Origin: Nemertoderma westbladi
Lineage: Eukaryota > Xenacoelomorpha > Nemertodermatida > Nemertodermatidae
Reading direction: 5' to 3'
Assembly (NCBI GenBank): GCA_032718475.1
Contig: JAUCBJ010008355.1
Span: 1-54,940, forward strand
Length of the DNA stretch: 54,940 nt
The position numbers were made by a program, and so were the translations under genes. The notes beneath the pieces were generated by a model. The model had not been told where the DNA came from and searched no databases. It was given only the letters and a program-made list of their open reading frames with translations. This document shows, in pieces, positions 31,516 through 43,899 of this stretch (the stretch's first letter is position 1; each line of letters begins with the position of its first letter).

Positions 31516-31920
31516 GGTAGCTGATCACGATAAAACATGTTAAATATATTTTCTGACAATGCAACCATCATTTTTGGTGCTGTTTTCAATTTTGGTCCCC
31601 CAGGACGAAAAGTACAAGTAAAAAATGGAAAACAATGTTGAGTTTGCTTTGATAATTCTCAAGGTATATGGGTCTTCGTGGTCGCTCATCACGATGAAAC
31701 TAGTTAAACAAATTTGGAAATGCAAACATCATTTTTGGTGCCTTTCTGGTGCCCCAGAACGAAAAGTGAAAGTAGTAAAAATTTCAAACTGTTAAATTTT
31801 TTCACCTTTGTTTTTGTAATTCTAAAGCCACTGATGGTAACACAAATCATCTTCAGTGTTTGTCTGGTGGGATGAAAAAACCACGTAGGATAAAATTTCA
31901 AACGGTTAAATTCAAATTTG
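31516..31920. repeat. degenerate ~165-bp tandem repeat
   Basis: CATCATTTTTGGTGC, then CGAAAAGT, preceded by CTSATCACGATRAAAC, occur at about 31,570 and 31,725 with a third weaker unit. No gene is seen. Confidence 0.5.
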
Positions 31921-32097
31921 GTTGGATATTACGATATTTGTAAGTGGTGCTGAAGTGTCATATTCGTGATGATCATCCCAAAAACCCATATGCTCATAAA
32001 ATAACGTTGATTTCATGGTGATTTTTCATTATCATATTTCCATATTTCCACTACTTGTTTTTTCGTGCTCTAGGGGGCACAAATAACTGACTAATAA

Positions 32098-32131
32098 GTA
32101 ATATAACAACATGCCTATGTTGTTATATTAC
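32098..32131. repeat. perfect 15-bp hairpin with 4-nt loop
   Basis: GTAATATAACAACAT, loop GCCT, ATGTTGTTATATTAC. It is isolated in AT-rich sequence, with no adjacent T-run or gene. Confidence 0.9.
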
Positions 32132-35100
32132 ATAACTCTTCGATATGTTTGATGTAGAGGAATAAACCTTCCCAATGAAATCAGCACATTCTATAACCTC
32201 AGTAGCCAAACTGTACGACCAATTTACCACGTTTGAAAAAAGTGATATTTGCACTTTTGGTGCTCTTTTAGTATCTAAATGAAAATTTTGCTTCTAATCT
32301 TGCTTTCGACTACTAATAAATAATGAATTCAACAAATCAAAAAAGCATAGTTATGGTTTCATGGTTATACCAAAGACTTTGAAGGGTGATGTATTTTGTG
32401 TAATTTTATAAATTCCGAAAGGTGTTGATATAGTATGGGTGCCAAGAACACCACGTATCTCGAAAATTACTGGAGCTATTAAATTTTTATTTGTCTCATC
32501 TGAAAGAGGACATAATTTTAGTTAGGGACGCGCTAGACATAATGTTTGAGGGGTTCTATCTAAGATAAATAACTGGCCCACTAAATTTAGGGGCTTTGCA
32601 GCGGCTTGGCGGGTCGTATCTATAGTACTGTAGGTCATGGAATAATATAAAAAATATATGAAAATATATGTATTAAAATAAAATATGTATTTAAAATATC
32701 AAAATAAATGAATAATATCCTGGAAATTGAAAATTTTTCATTTTCTTGTCTTGAAAAATTTCTCATAATATATGTTTCTAGAAGTAATCATTTATGAGTA
32801 ATAACTATTTAGAAGTAAAATGTTTAGCCTTTGGGTCCAAATGGTTGAGTATGCCATACCTCGCCCGATCTCATTAATTATAAATGATTTTTGGAGAGTA
32901 TTTCTGTGTTACATTAGCCCCACTCACCTTCTATTGTCCTGAATAAATAATGGAGTTTTGGAGTTTCCATGTTATTTGAGAGGTGATCGGGTTGTTTTCA
33001 AAAGGCCTTGGCAAGCAACCTTTCTATGAGTTGTCCATTAGTTTAACATGCTACTATTTTGTACAAACCTAGAAGACTGAATAATAAAACACGTAAAATA
33101 GTCGTGAGACTTAGAGAATGTCTCCTGGGGTGAATTACAATTACATTGAAATGATGTCTTTCTTTAAAAGCAAATTTAATATGTGTAGCTTCCCACACAA
33201 TACTCATGTTCTGAAAATAAGTGAAAAATAGATAGATAAATAGATATAAAATATAAGTTTTATTTTAATCATATTGATTTGAAGTATGTTCAGCATCCAG
33301 TTGTTGCCCGTTTGTATATGCGACGTACAATAAATCTAAAATTCCATGTTTCGAAATGCTCAATCCGTTTGAGTTACATTTATAGTATTTTAAAGAAACG
33401 GGGGTCCTGGTCAGAGAGTAATTGTTTTACGATTTTTAGATATTTAGACACTAACTGTATTTGCAATGCATCTGTATTTTATTCTAGATCAAATAATGCA
33501 GCCTTTTATTTATAAAGACAGCAATTATTAATGGTTTCTATTGCCTCTTAGCAAGTTATTCCCGTGACGAATTAAGGAAATTATCCTATATGATATATGT
33601 AATGTAAAAATAGTCACATAATACACCATAGCTGATTAATGGAGCAGAGAGCTGCAGTTTAGATGCATTGAGACATTCATTATTAAGCTTTCTAAATTAG
33701 GCATAGTTTTGTTGACTGTACAGTAGTTTTGTTATTCAAGCGAATGTATAGACAATAGACACTTACCATCCGGTACCCTTTCTAACTTAACTAACTTGCT
33801 AATTCAAATCTTTAATTAGTGCTAGTAGCTAGCAACTACGGATTTCACAATGATTGTCTATCTGTTTTGGCTCAATAATGTATTGACACGTAGGGGGTCC
33901 GAGGCAATCAAGCGTTTATTATGTTTCGACACATGTACACATTAACGACATCCATTAGGTGTTGGCACCTAGGAACAATTAGCCAGCTATATCGACCTAC
34001 TAAATGGGTAATGATGTTGCTGTATGTCCCTGTTACTCCACCCCATTGTGTCTAACAAGAGGTTTGCAGAGAGGTACAAGAAGTCAATGGACAGGCTCAC
34101 TCATTACTAGGCCATTGGTGCATATAATGGGCTAATGTGTCATCATTAGTTCTATGGGAGTCTTTGTTACTTGCGTTGGGGATAGGTACAACGTTTTCTC
34201 AAGTGGGTGTAGTCAGTACTAGCCGCTGTGTGGGTCTTGCATTAGTAAGGAGAAGGCAATAATAAAGGGGTTGAAATAACCCATTAAGCCGAGATACACT
34301 GTGAATATGTACCACATCAGCTCCTAAATGTTAAGGGGCGGTTTTAGATCGGTTTGGGTTTATTAAGTCGCCCACCAAAGTTTGAGTTTCCCACCAAAAT
34401 GACGGTCCAAGTTTCATAAAAAGAGTAGTTATGTGTGGAGCGTTTGTCAAGTAAATCATGTATTATTGACCCCAGCATTTAGTTATTGAATATTTTAAGT
34501 TGAACAAGTTGCTACTCAATTGCATAATTTAACTGAAGTGTACATATTTTTCGAAGAGTCGTTTTCTTTTGCTGGCAACTTACAAACTGTGTTGAATATA
34601 AAATATAATGGCCATTCTTGGTCAGGAAATTCAATATTTCAAAGGGAAAAACAAGAAAGAAGATGTTTTCATAGAAGTATCATACTGTGTGGTTGTGGTA
34701 CGAAACCCGGCCACAAAACCACAACATTACTGCAATTGAATTAAACTCACAACGACCATTGAATCAATTGGAAATAACATTTGCTTGAGCGAAAATAAAT
34801 GATTTTATCATCACACCGCGGGAATCTTCCCCCCGGTGATTCAAAAACTTAGCTTAGTATGAGAAAGCAGGCATTTAATAGAATCAAGCAAAGTGCGCTG
34901 ACCACATCATCAGTGACAATGGCTTACATGTACGCGAGAAGCGATAGAACTCCGGTTGCCGTATTGTTCGGTTTGCCAGTTTACTCGGCTTTAACAAGAT
35001 TCTACTAACGTTTGATTGCAATTGAATTTGTCGGCGTTTGAGCGGTTGCTATTTTCGCGGGGTAATTACTTTGCAGATTGGGTCGAAAGGCAACACCACC

Positions 35101-36176
35101 TCCTTCTTAGTGGGATTCGTTGCTTCGGCTAATCAAATTCTTGAACGAGGTTTTTGATGGAGTCCATGAAATGGCAATGGTGTAGCATTGTTCGGGAAAA
35201 CATGGCCAGTGTTGAATTGTTGTAAATATCTCGTGGTGTTGTGTGACGGGACAAATAAAAGATTTTTGAAAACTTATAATTCCATATTCCAACATATTTT
35301 GAATAACCCGCTAAGTTTTAATTCATTCCAACAGGAATTTTGAAATTTTTTATTAATAAAATTTAATACTCTTTATAACAAACCTAAAAAATTAGGATAA
35401 CTTTGCAGCGCCACCTAGCGGTGCAAAATTATTTTCACAAAATTTTGCCTGATAGTAATGTTGCCCCATCTTTGATAAATCATATAAAAACAACTTTCAT
35501 GTGATTAGATTCAAAACTGAAAAAGCCTTAGGTTTTTAAGCGCAACCAAGTTTTTTTATTGTTAACTAGTATTAACTAATATTAAATAGTGAAAAATAAA
35601 ATTTTTCTGACCTGTCACGTAGAACGGAATTCCAAATTGTAGCCAAAACCAAACCATTTTGAAACGCTGAGAGTGATAAATCTAAGAGTTGTCCGTAAAT
35701 GGTGTACCCTCCTTAAAACAACTTCACATTCTGGCTATATTCCACTATATTCCATGTCGTGGTGGTATATAATCCATTAATCAGCTACCTGCATGTATGT
35801 AGAACAATTTTAGGGAGGCGTTCCAGGTACCTTAATAAACGCACTATTTCAAATAATTTCGCAAATAACAAATAATAGCAAATAACAAATACCAAAATTA
35901 CCTATATGCTATTGACTCATTTATTGTTTTGATTAGAATAACGCGCCAGAGAGGAAATTATTTATCGTATATTTACCGCCCCTATGATAAATTAATACGT
36001 AAGCCCTTAATTAATTGTTTGGTGTTCTGCCACGACATCCCCAACGGGTTGTCTTACAGAAACTGGAGATGTTTTATATTCCCACTCGCCGGCCTGTGAT
36101 TAATAAGCAAAAGCGTGATTGGCGCAAGTTTGTGGTGCTGCTTCCCAATGAAAATTCTGTGAACACCCACCCCCTA
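32132..36176. other. gene-free 4-kb flank upstream of Irx
   Basis: No coding sequence is recognised. From about 33,860 to 35,100 the sequence is less AT-rich and less repetitive than its surroundings and contains several homeobox-type ATTA words and an AATGGCCATT palindrome (34,611). It could hold Irx cis-regulatory DNA, but this is inference from composition and position only. Confidence 0.3.
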
Positions 36177-36194
36177 CCCCCCCCCCCCCCCCCC
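36177..36194. repeat. C18 homopolymer
   Basis: A run of about eighteen C, preceded by CACCCACCCCCTA. It is a slippage-prone tract upstream of the Irx promoter. Confidence 0.85.
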
Positions 36195-36929
36195 TTTTTA
36201 TACACACTACTGTACTCGCATTTCTGTCTTCTTGGCCCTGTCAAATTAGCTACTGTACCTTGTTGACCTGATAAAGACCTCCTTTTGGGCGAAACCGAGG
36301 CTGTCTGTGATGTGCTCACAGATCTGCAGTTTGCATTTAACGGTTGAGTTGTTTGATTTTAATTATTGTGTTTTGTTACCCACCGGTACGGTTTAACCCG
36401 CTTGTTGTGTCGTAATAATTAAATAAAACTAATTTATTGTACTGTAAGGTGTGACGAAAGCCAACTTTTGCAAGGAGCGCATGATGATGTTGCGATGCCA
36501 CTGAGCCAACGTCTACCGGTAAGTGCTACATTGAAATTCAGTGTGAAAGAATCCATGGTGACGACGCCGTGTTAATATTTCTGTACTATCACGGTACTGC
36601 AATGTAAACTGGAGGAGACAAGTAAATTTTGTGTCATAAAATTATGTATTTCACAAGAAAAGTAAAATTATATTTCACCCTTAAGACATCTAATTAACCT
36701 CAATCGCACGATGAATCATACCTAGGGATTCGCGGGAAAAAAAAGCCTACATATTTTCCACGTAATAAATGTTACTATATTTCTTAGTCCCCATCCCCAA
36801 AATATTTTACGACGTTGATTTGATGTATGTTAGTTATGCAAAGCACATAACTCTATGATTATAATATCTCAAGGCAAATGGGGATAGGCGGAGCTCCAAA
36901 ACGCTGCGCTGTAAACGTAAAGAATGAAA

Positions 36930-37062
36930 CAACCAATCACAGAGCGTTTAACGCCCTTAACCTTCCAATCACTGTGATCATAATGTCACAGCTCATTCGA
37001 TAGGCTTACAATACATGTGTATATAGAATTTAATTTGTTATATTCGTGTTCACTGTCAGTTA
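36930..37062 (+). promoter_or_regulatory. candidate Irx proximal promoter
   Basis: Two CCAAT boxes (36,933 and 36,965), a TATATA element at 37,020-37,025 and an initiator-like TCAGTT at 37,056-37,061 stand in the expected order 150-280 bp upstream of the Irx ATG. The TATA-to-initiator spacing (about 38 bp) is a little long. No transcript data are available to fix the start. Confidence 0.35.
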
Positions 37063-37215
37063 CTAACTTTAACATTATTGTAGTGGCAAGTACAAAGAGT
37101 AAAAAAGAATCACATTTTATTCGTTTCTAAATTTAATTCGTCGTTTATCTGCGGATATAAAATAGAAAAAAGACTTTCTGTGTTCGACCTGAGTTCGATT
37201 CGAAGATAGTTTAAC

Positions 37216-37260
37216 ATGACAACGAGTTCGTACGCATTGCCCAGCATGTCAACTACAACG
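37216..37260 (+). CDS. Irx: Irx exon 1
   Basis: Fifteen codons, starting [11 protein letters not shown], ending at donor GTAAGTG (phase 0). The intron that follows is 168 bp. Confidence 0.8.
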
Positions 37261-40200
37261 GTAAGTGAAATCTCTTCATACAAAATGTATTGCTTTTTCC
37301 CATATTTTTACTTATAAAAAGCAATTTATTAATAAACAATTACTATGAATGAAATTATAACCATGTTAACAAAGTATATATATACTATATACGCTATATA
37401 TATTTATTGTATATTTCTATCATTACAGCGCAGCGAATCTTCGCCTGGATCGACTTTAACCTCGCCGGGCGGCGGCAGTCCATCCAGGGAGACTTTGGCG
37501 ACCTCATCGACTAGCAGACTGTCCGAGCACACTGGTCTACCGGCTCACCATCCTGGCTTCATACCCTACCCGTTCCCCATTGCTTCCCAGGATCCACGCA
37601 GACCAACTCTGTTCGGTTTAAACCCAACAGTGGACGCGCTCTGGGCAGCCCATGCAGCATCATTTGTAAGTTTATTGTTTTGTAGAAAACAATTTAGACA
37701 CATTTGTTGCCACAGCAACAACTTTAAAGTATGTCGAAATTTCACACTATTCTGTCTTTAAGCAAGACTTGCTTACGCAAACATAAGGCACAATGTGAAC
37801 CTGGCTTCTGCTGGGGGAGTAAAGTTAGGGTTGGATAGTTATGGAGTGTAATCCCTTGGGAGTTAGTGTGGCGTCCTCACTGAATTATAGTGTGGAACCT
37901 TTAGGTAGCATCCAGTGTTTCGTGTTTCACACGTTTACCGTAACTTTTATTTACTTCGCAACTACTATACTTTCTCTTTCGCATTCCTATTTATGATGGT
38001 TTTGAAATATTAATTTATAACACAAGCGAATCTAGATACCTACAATTAAAAGGAAGTAAAAGTAAAGGCATAAGGAATATACAATTAGTAAAAAGAATGA
38101 ATACCAATTAGAGTCTTCAGAATATTATTTGGTGTAACTTGATGTAGGTTGGACGTTGTGCAAATAGCGCAGCGGTACGATTAATAATTATTCTTAAATG
38201 TTAGTAACAAATAACTGAGACAATCTTTCATTAATTTCAACCAAAATTTGTGCCCATGTAGAAATCAAATTTTAAAATATATGTAGTCAATTGTTTATAA
38301 ACTTTATAAATTTCCACAAGTTGTGTATATTCAATTTAACATTCGTGCAGCACGTGAGTGGTAACACTGAAAGCAACTTGGGCGGTGTGATCACTAGTGC
38401 GAACCTCGTGGTGCGCGAAGGCCCCAAAAACATTATAACCTATTAATTTTAACACTCCAATTTAAATGTACTAATTTGCTCGTTCGAACAAAAAAATTAC
38501 TAAATGAATGAAAATATATTGTTGGATCCTGTGAATAACAATCATATCATTATTTTCTTGCAGGGGGGTTCCGAGTTTGGTAAATTATCGAGTGTCCCAC
38601 CACCCATCCCAAACATGGGCGGTGTGGACCGTCTGGCCTACCTGTGTCGGGGGCTGCCCACTCCCTTGTCTACCTTGCACGGTCACCAGTTGCTAGGCAG
38701 CGACTTTGGGGCTTCGTTCGACGCCAGCATGGGATTGCGTCGCAAGAACGCCACCCGCGAAACGACCAGCGCTCTTAAAGCTTGGCTTTACGAGCACCGC
38801 AAGAATCCCTACCCAACCAAAGCGGAGAAGATTATGCTAGCGATCATCACTAAGATGACACTCACTCAGGTACGTTATATTTGTAGAAGTTTATATAAGT
38901 TTAGTTACACCTAATTTTTTAAGTATTGGCAAGCCGACTTGAGGCCGTTACAATAATCCATTAAAAGGGGTGTGGTGGAACAGGAGTTTTATTTTATAGC
39001 CCCGTAGAGATAATTAAAAATTATAAAAATTTAATAAGCATAAAAATTACAAAGTGTGAAAAATTAAAAGTATAATAATAATCGTGTTTACATTTACTGC
39101 TGTACAGCTGTACTAATATACTCTAGTCAAGCCCTGATGAGACCCCAACTAGGTGAAATATATAGGCCTTTCAAATTTATTTATACTTTTTAATTGTGGG
39201 GTGAGCCACGACAGTAGGCGAGCTAAGCAAACGGATGACTAATCTCAATCGGTGTGCCTGTAGATCTGTCGTTCTGTAGATCCGTGTCTTTAAACGTTAA
39301 TAACTCGGCCAATCCTCGATGAAATCTAACAAACTTGGTACACATTCTGGTTGACAAATGTTTAGATTTTTCCTATTGCCTTCGAGAAGGTAAGATAAAA
39401 GCAGTTAATTTGTTAATGCGGTAAAATGTGATTACGGTAAAAAAAAAAAAATTTTGACTTCCCTGTTATTTTTGTTATTTCCCTGTTTAAATAATTAGAC
39501 TTAAAAATTATACAGCTGTACAGGCACTATACCCCATGGCATTAAAGTTTCCATTATAATAATAATACAATTTTATTAAATACCGATTTTGTAATAGAAT
39601 TGCTCAATTTTAATTTGTATCTCATAACTGAACCCCGTGGTACGCCCCGTGCCCCACTAACATTTATCCACGAGGCTATAAAACTCATGTATCAAAACTC
39701 ATTATAAAGTACTCGGTCAGCACTGTAAAGTGTACATTATTTCTCTATTGCATATACATCGGCAATGTGATATGTTGTTCACCAAAAAAAACTCGCCCTC
39801 TATACAATACTACCGGCGTTAATAAGTAATGTAAAAAAACTGAAATGAAACTAAATTGGTTTGAAAGTAAATCCAGGGAAAGTTATGTATTGTGAACAAT
39901 ATCAACGTTTGTGACTAAACATAGACATTATGCCGGAGTTAATAGGATAATTTATATATTTTATTGCGGTTAGCGTTGTTGGCTATCTATGTCCTAGAAT
40001 TGGCAGTTTCTCAAGTCATTGAAAATGTATAGCATGTATTAAGAAACCACCTGTCCTGATCAACTAACTACGGAAATGAGATTTAAACGGGTAGTTATTT
40101 AAAATTGGTGTACTAACTGTAACGTTGTAAGCCTTCATTAAATACATCAATAATGTATCAACTACCTGACGTGTTACCGTTAATGTAGGCCCTCCATCTC

Positions 40201-41945
40201 CATATGTCATTCATTATGTATTGACTTATCTCAAATGTTTCTATCCGCGTGTTGCATTATGTTTAGTCTCTATTATCGCCGCGACTGCATTAATGGCGTA
40301 CACACGCACAATGCCTGCTGCTTTAGTAATTGGAATACTATACGATTAATAATAATTGCTTCGAATATTATATTAAATAAAACTTACATTGTGTACATCG
40401 CTGGCTTTGAACGATTTATCGTGTTTTTGGGGGTTCCATTGTCACTAAATTGCTGTTTCTTAATATACCTCTTGTTTGCAGTATTCAAACATTGCTTCAA
40501 AAATTTCGAAATAATATAAATTTTTCCAATAGATAAAAAATGTGAAGATGGTCAGATGAAAATACATTTTATTGTATATATCTTTGTATACATTTTTTAT
40601 ATTAGCTAGTTTTCGTTACTTTTTTTAAATGTTCTAGAACATATTATCTATTCATTTAATATAAAAATTATTTTGTTCTAGAACAAATATTTTAAGATCA
40701 TTTTATTATATCAAAGAATTGCTAATGGCACGGGAAAGTGTAAGAGTCCCCACTGGTCCCCACTTATTCGAACCAGCTTATTAATCTTACTTTATAGTAA
40801 TCTCTGATGCTTACTCTCTTTAAAAAAACTAAGTTTATTAAATATTAAAATCGTGGTTTCAACGGTTTTGATATTAATTTCATGGATTATTCCTTAAATT
40901 TTAATTTTATCCCAGTCTATGAGGTATTTATATGTATTAAAATCTTTGTTTAGGTTTCAACTTGGTTCGCCAACGCGAGACGTCGTCTCAAGAAAGAGAA
41001 CAAGATGACATGGACCCCCCGGAACCGGTACGGGGATGACATCATCAGAGATTCCGCTTCCCTCACCGGCCACGCGGTCTCCAACGACGACGAAGACAAC
41101 GAGAACGACACCCTGGATAACATCGACATCGATAGTCTGGAAGATAATAAGTGTGTCAGTGACGATGAGGATATTTTAGAACGTAAGTTATTTTATTTCA
41201 TTTATTTCATAATGAAATAAATTTCATAATATTTCGTTTTCTTTTTTTTTGTTTGATGTTTTTAAAAAGTTGTTTGGATACCGTTAAAAAAATTAATTAT
41301 TTAAATCATAAATAATTCCTTACATCGGACATATTTGATTTATTTTGTAAAATTCACAGTATTAAGTGATAACATAATTTACATATTTAATGCTTTTTTA
41401 CATTAGGATACCCAGAAATTTCTCCCGGCCCACCTAAAACCAATAATAATAACAAAAGAACGCACACCGAACATGATAGGGCAGACAGCCATGAGGTTGA
41501 ATCGATGGCGGCGAAGAAATACAAAACCGAAAAAGAAGCCGCACCGCCGAAGAAAACAAAGATTTGGTCCCTCGCCGAGACTGCAACCAGTTCAGCCGAC
41601 ACACCGTCGTCGGCGCCCCCCAGACCAACAGCAAACAACCCGGAGACCCAATACAGACATTGGCTGAATCAAGTATTCCAGAACTCGTTGGTATCCACCA
41701 CTGCGTTGGATAGGTCCGATATAAATCCCGCTGGGATGGAGCCGACCAATCACAGCTCTTTATTCCCGGGACTGGTAATACCTCCACCACCCCCGGCACA
41801 CTTAATGACTCATCATGGTTTGGGGCCGACCGGCGGCAATTTGGGTAGATTGGGTTCGTTGCTACCGTTTCGTTACCCCTTCCAATCGGCGCAAGAACGA
41901 CTGACATTACCCAATATCATTCCTTCTGTACATATTTCCCGATAG
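37216..41945 (+). CDS. Irx: Iroquois-class TALE homeobox transcription factor, five exons
   Basis: Joined exons 37,216-37,260, 37,429-37,665, 38,564-38,869, 40,954-41,182 and 41,407-41,945 give 1356 nt, 451 residues, all with GT-AG introns. The homeodomain (about residues 152-214) contains [32 protein letters not shown] and [16 protein letters not shown]: the three-residue TALE extension (PYP) and the Iroquois-specific KNATRET and [15 protein letters not shown] are present. An acidic region follows (NIDIDSLED), then [11 protein letters not shown] (about 324-334), a conserved Irx C-terminal motif. The product is a nuclear DNA-binding patterning regulator (known of the family). A TAG in frame nine bases upstream of the ATG and A at -3 support the start. 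The N-terminus is Ser/Pro-rich. Only one Irx gene is visible. Confidence 0.95.
37429..37665 (+). CDS. Irx: Irx exon 2
   Basis: Acceptor CATTACAG, 79 codons in phase 0, donor GTAAGT. It encodes the Ser/Pro-rich [10 protein letters not shown] to LWAAHAASF part. Codon composition is distinctly GC-richer than the introns. Confidence 0.9.
38398..38430. repeat. terminal fragment of the dispersed GTGGGG element
   Basis: GAACCTCGTGGTGCGCGAAGG matches the right end of the copies at 2,882-3,830 and 39,196-39,657. It lies in Irx intron 2. Confidence 0.6.
38564..38869 (+). CDS. Irx: Irx exon 3 (homeodomain helices 1-2)
   Basis: Acceptor TTTTCTTGCAG, 102 codons, donor GTACGT. It ends with KMTLTQ, so the next intron splits the homeodomain just before recognition helix 3 (between residues 44 and 45 of the canonical domain). 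Confidence 0.95.
39129..39170 (+). ncRNA. hammerhead-like motif in Irx intron 3, probably degenerate
   Basis: CTGATGA at 39,134, stem II ACC/GGT (only 3 bp, first G unpaired), GAAA at 39,155, a minimal helix III (TATA) with cleavage triplet ATA, and stem I pairing AAGCC with GGCCTT with one mismatch. The order fits a type I hammerhead with minimal helix III. The weak stem II makes activity doubtful. Confidence 0.35.
39196..39657. mobile_element. dispersed non-autonomous element, copy 2 (Irx intron 3)
   Basis: Begins GTGGGGTGAGCCACGA and ends CGTGCCCCAC, sharing internal blocks with copy 1 at 2.9-3.8 kb (AACTTGGTACACAT, GCCTTCGAGAAG, GAATTGCTCAATTTTAAT). No coding sequence. Confidence 0.7.
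40600..40700. repeat. foldback-family fragment with two TTCTAGAA palindromes (Irx intron 3)
   Basis: ATTAGCTAGTTTTCG, ATGTTCTAGAACAT (about 40,629) and TTGTTCTAGAACAA (about 40,672) use the same words as the foldback structures at 20.2-22.7 kb. Confidence 0.5.
40954..41182 (+). CDS. Irx: Irx exon 4 (recognition helix and acidic region)
   Basis: Acceptor TTGTTTAG, begins [17 protein letters not shown], continues through TWTPRNR and an Asp/Glu-rich stretch, and ends after one base of an Arg codon at donor GTAAGT (phase 1). Confidence 0.95.
41407..41945 (+). CDS. Irx: Irx exon 5 (C-terminal, with stop)
   Basis: Acceptor TTTACATTAG restores the split Arg codon. It encodes [10 protein letters not shown], a Lys-rich stretch ([16 protein letters not shown]), [11 protein letters not shown], a Pro-rich linker and a C-terminus PSVHISR before TAG. 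Confidence 0.93.
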
Positions 41946-41950
41946 AAAAC

Positions 41951-41956
41951 AATAAA
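41951..41956 (+). terminator. AATAAA just after the Irx stop; more candidates downstream
   Basis: AATAAA lies 6 bp after the stop and is probably too close to be the sole poly(A) signal. Another is at 43,190-43,195. The real 3-prime end cannot be chosen from sequence alone. Confidence 0.2.
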
Positions 41957-42670
41957 TTAATGGTTAGATTTTATGCGAAACAATGTACTTTATAATTGCA
42001 TTCATGTGATTATCATGTATTGCATAAGATAAACCCGGCCGATAAATTTAAACTGTAACTTGGTTTAGTTTAGTGGCCATGAGTGCAAGGAGTCTCTGCT
42101 CAATATTGATGTATTTCATTGAATTATTTTCGCTAATTAATTTGGCAGTTTATTATTACCGTTACTTATATATTTTCCTTCAACAAGGCGCTGTTGTATA
42201 TTTATTTATTACTGTCTATTATATAATCTACACACATAGGTATCGAGTTTAGATAGAGTCATAACATTAATGTTTCAAAAACTGTTATTAAACTAATTTT
42301 ATCATCACTTTAGTTCAACAAACATGAATGAGCGTGCGCCAGTATGTATATAATTAATTATACGGAAATATAAATAAATTAATTATGTAATTATAAGATT
42401 TTATTCCGATTTGATCCATTGTCACCGCCCTTACACGTATAGTTAGTTACAACCTAAGAATAACATATCTGATATTAATTGGTTAAATTACAATTACAAC
42501 CCCCCCAAATACAATCTTATTTATGTTACCAATGGTTATATTTATTGTTCCATCACTTTTATATTTTTTTATATATGTTTTTTTCTGTTTTTAACATAAG
42601 TCATGATAGTTAATGATCAATGCCCAATGATTGAATCGATAATATATTTCATTAAGTATCTATCGGTGAG

Positions 42671-42749
42671 GATGGTATTAGATGGTATTAGATGGTATTA
42701 TATGGTATTAGATGGCATTAGATGGTATTAGATGGTATTAGATGGTATT
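42671..42749. repeat. 10-bp microsatellite GATGGTATTA, eight units
   Basis: Eight near-perfect units with single-base variants (TATGG, GGCAT) in the Irx 3-prime flank. Confidence 0.97.
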
Positions 42750-43899
42750 TTTTAAGAACATAGTTGACATGTAGTGTGAATACGGTAGTTATGTGTTTTT
42801 TGCATTGTGAATTTGTAATTCTTGTCGTTTTGTTGGCTTTCCCAATTTACTATTAATGTTCCATATTTCTTCTATAATGTTTAGGGTAGGATGTGGGGTG
42901 CATGGGTTGGAGTATAAATGTATCTTTTTAACTAAGATTAATGCGATGCCGTCTTTTGTGCTTTGTACATGTACAGTTGTTGGTATATTAATTAACATTC
43001 ATTAAGTATGTAGTCCTCGTTCATATAATTTAACATTTAAAAGGGCCATTGTCATTTTCAGATTTTATATTATGGTGTTATTTGTTTCAAAACATTTATA
43101 TCTAAACACGTAGTGCGTTAAATATTCCTTTCATATGAACATTATAATGTATTTACTCATAATCGAATACGAATATATAATTCCAATGTAATAAAATTTA
43201 TGTTTTTTTTATCTGTAAACTGTAAGCAAACTCTGCAAACAAACTTGTTGTTATTGAAAGGAGATGAGGGATTGGAGTCGCTTCATATAGTGTAAGTTTC
43301 ACATAACAACTCGTGTTTAACGGCGCCGACACCTTCCAAAGCAGCTAATTCAGTGATCGTCTAACGGAACCCACTAATTACACAAGATTCGTCGGCGGCG
43401 CGGCCCCAACAATCCTCTGCTCGGGGTTGTCCTGGGGTTATGTGAGTTTTATAAATGAGCTCAACATGTAGAGGTTGTCTCAGCAGTCTATGACCCCTCA
43501 CTGTTGCTTTGTGTCCTTTCGTGTATGGTGTCGTTATAAACTAGCTTGTTAACAATGCCCCCCTCCCAGTGGGTACATACTTGCCTCTGGCCCAGTTGGT
43601 GTTCACTCTGGTACCGGCTGGCGAGGCGCCCCTACATTACAACTCTAATAGTATATATCGCCCCCACTTGGCTCCAGTTTTAATCTCAAGCTCGTGTCTG
43701 ACTGTTAGTTGTCGTTAATATACTGAACGCCGACAAACCGATTGGGCAGACGTTAACCCGGGAGGGTCGCTAGGAGGGTCCGGTAAATATGTTGGTCCGC
43801 TTTGGCGACGGTTGACGGCAACAACATAAATTGTTATGCCGTCTGCATCGATAAAGTTGCGCGAATATGCACCGAGAACGGCATGAATATATACGTACG

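Noticed and set aside
34909-34950. CATCATCAGTG as another hammerhead core
   Set aside because: On the - strand it reads CTGATGATG with no stem II and no GAAA at the required distance.
41387-41907. - strand ORFs of 157 and 83 codons
   Set aside because: They are antisense to Irx exon 5, whose + strand frame carries the conserved KIWSLA motif and correct splice phase.
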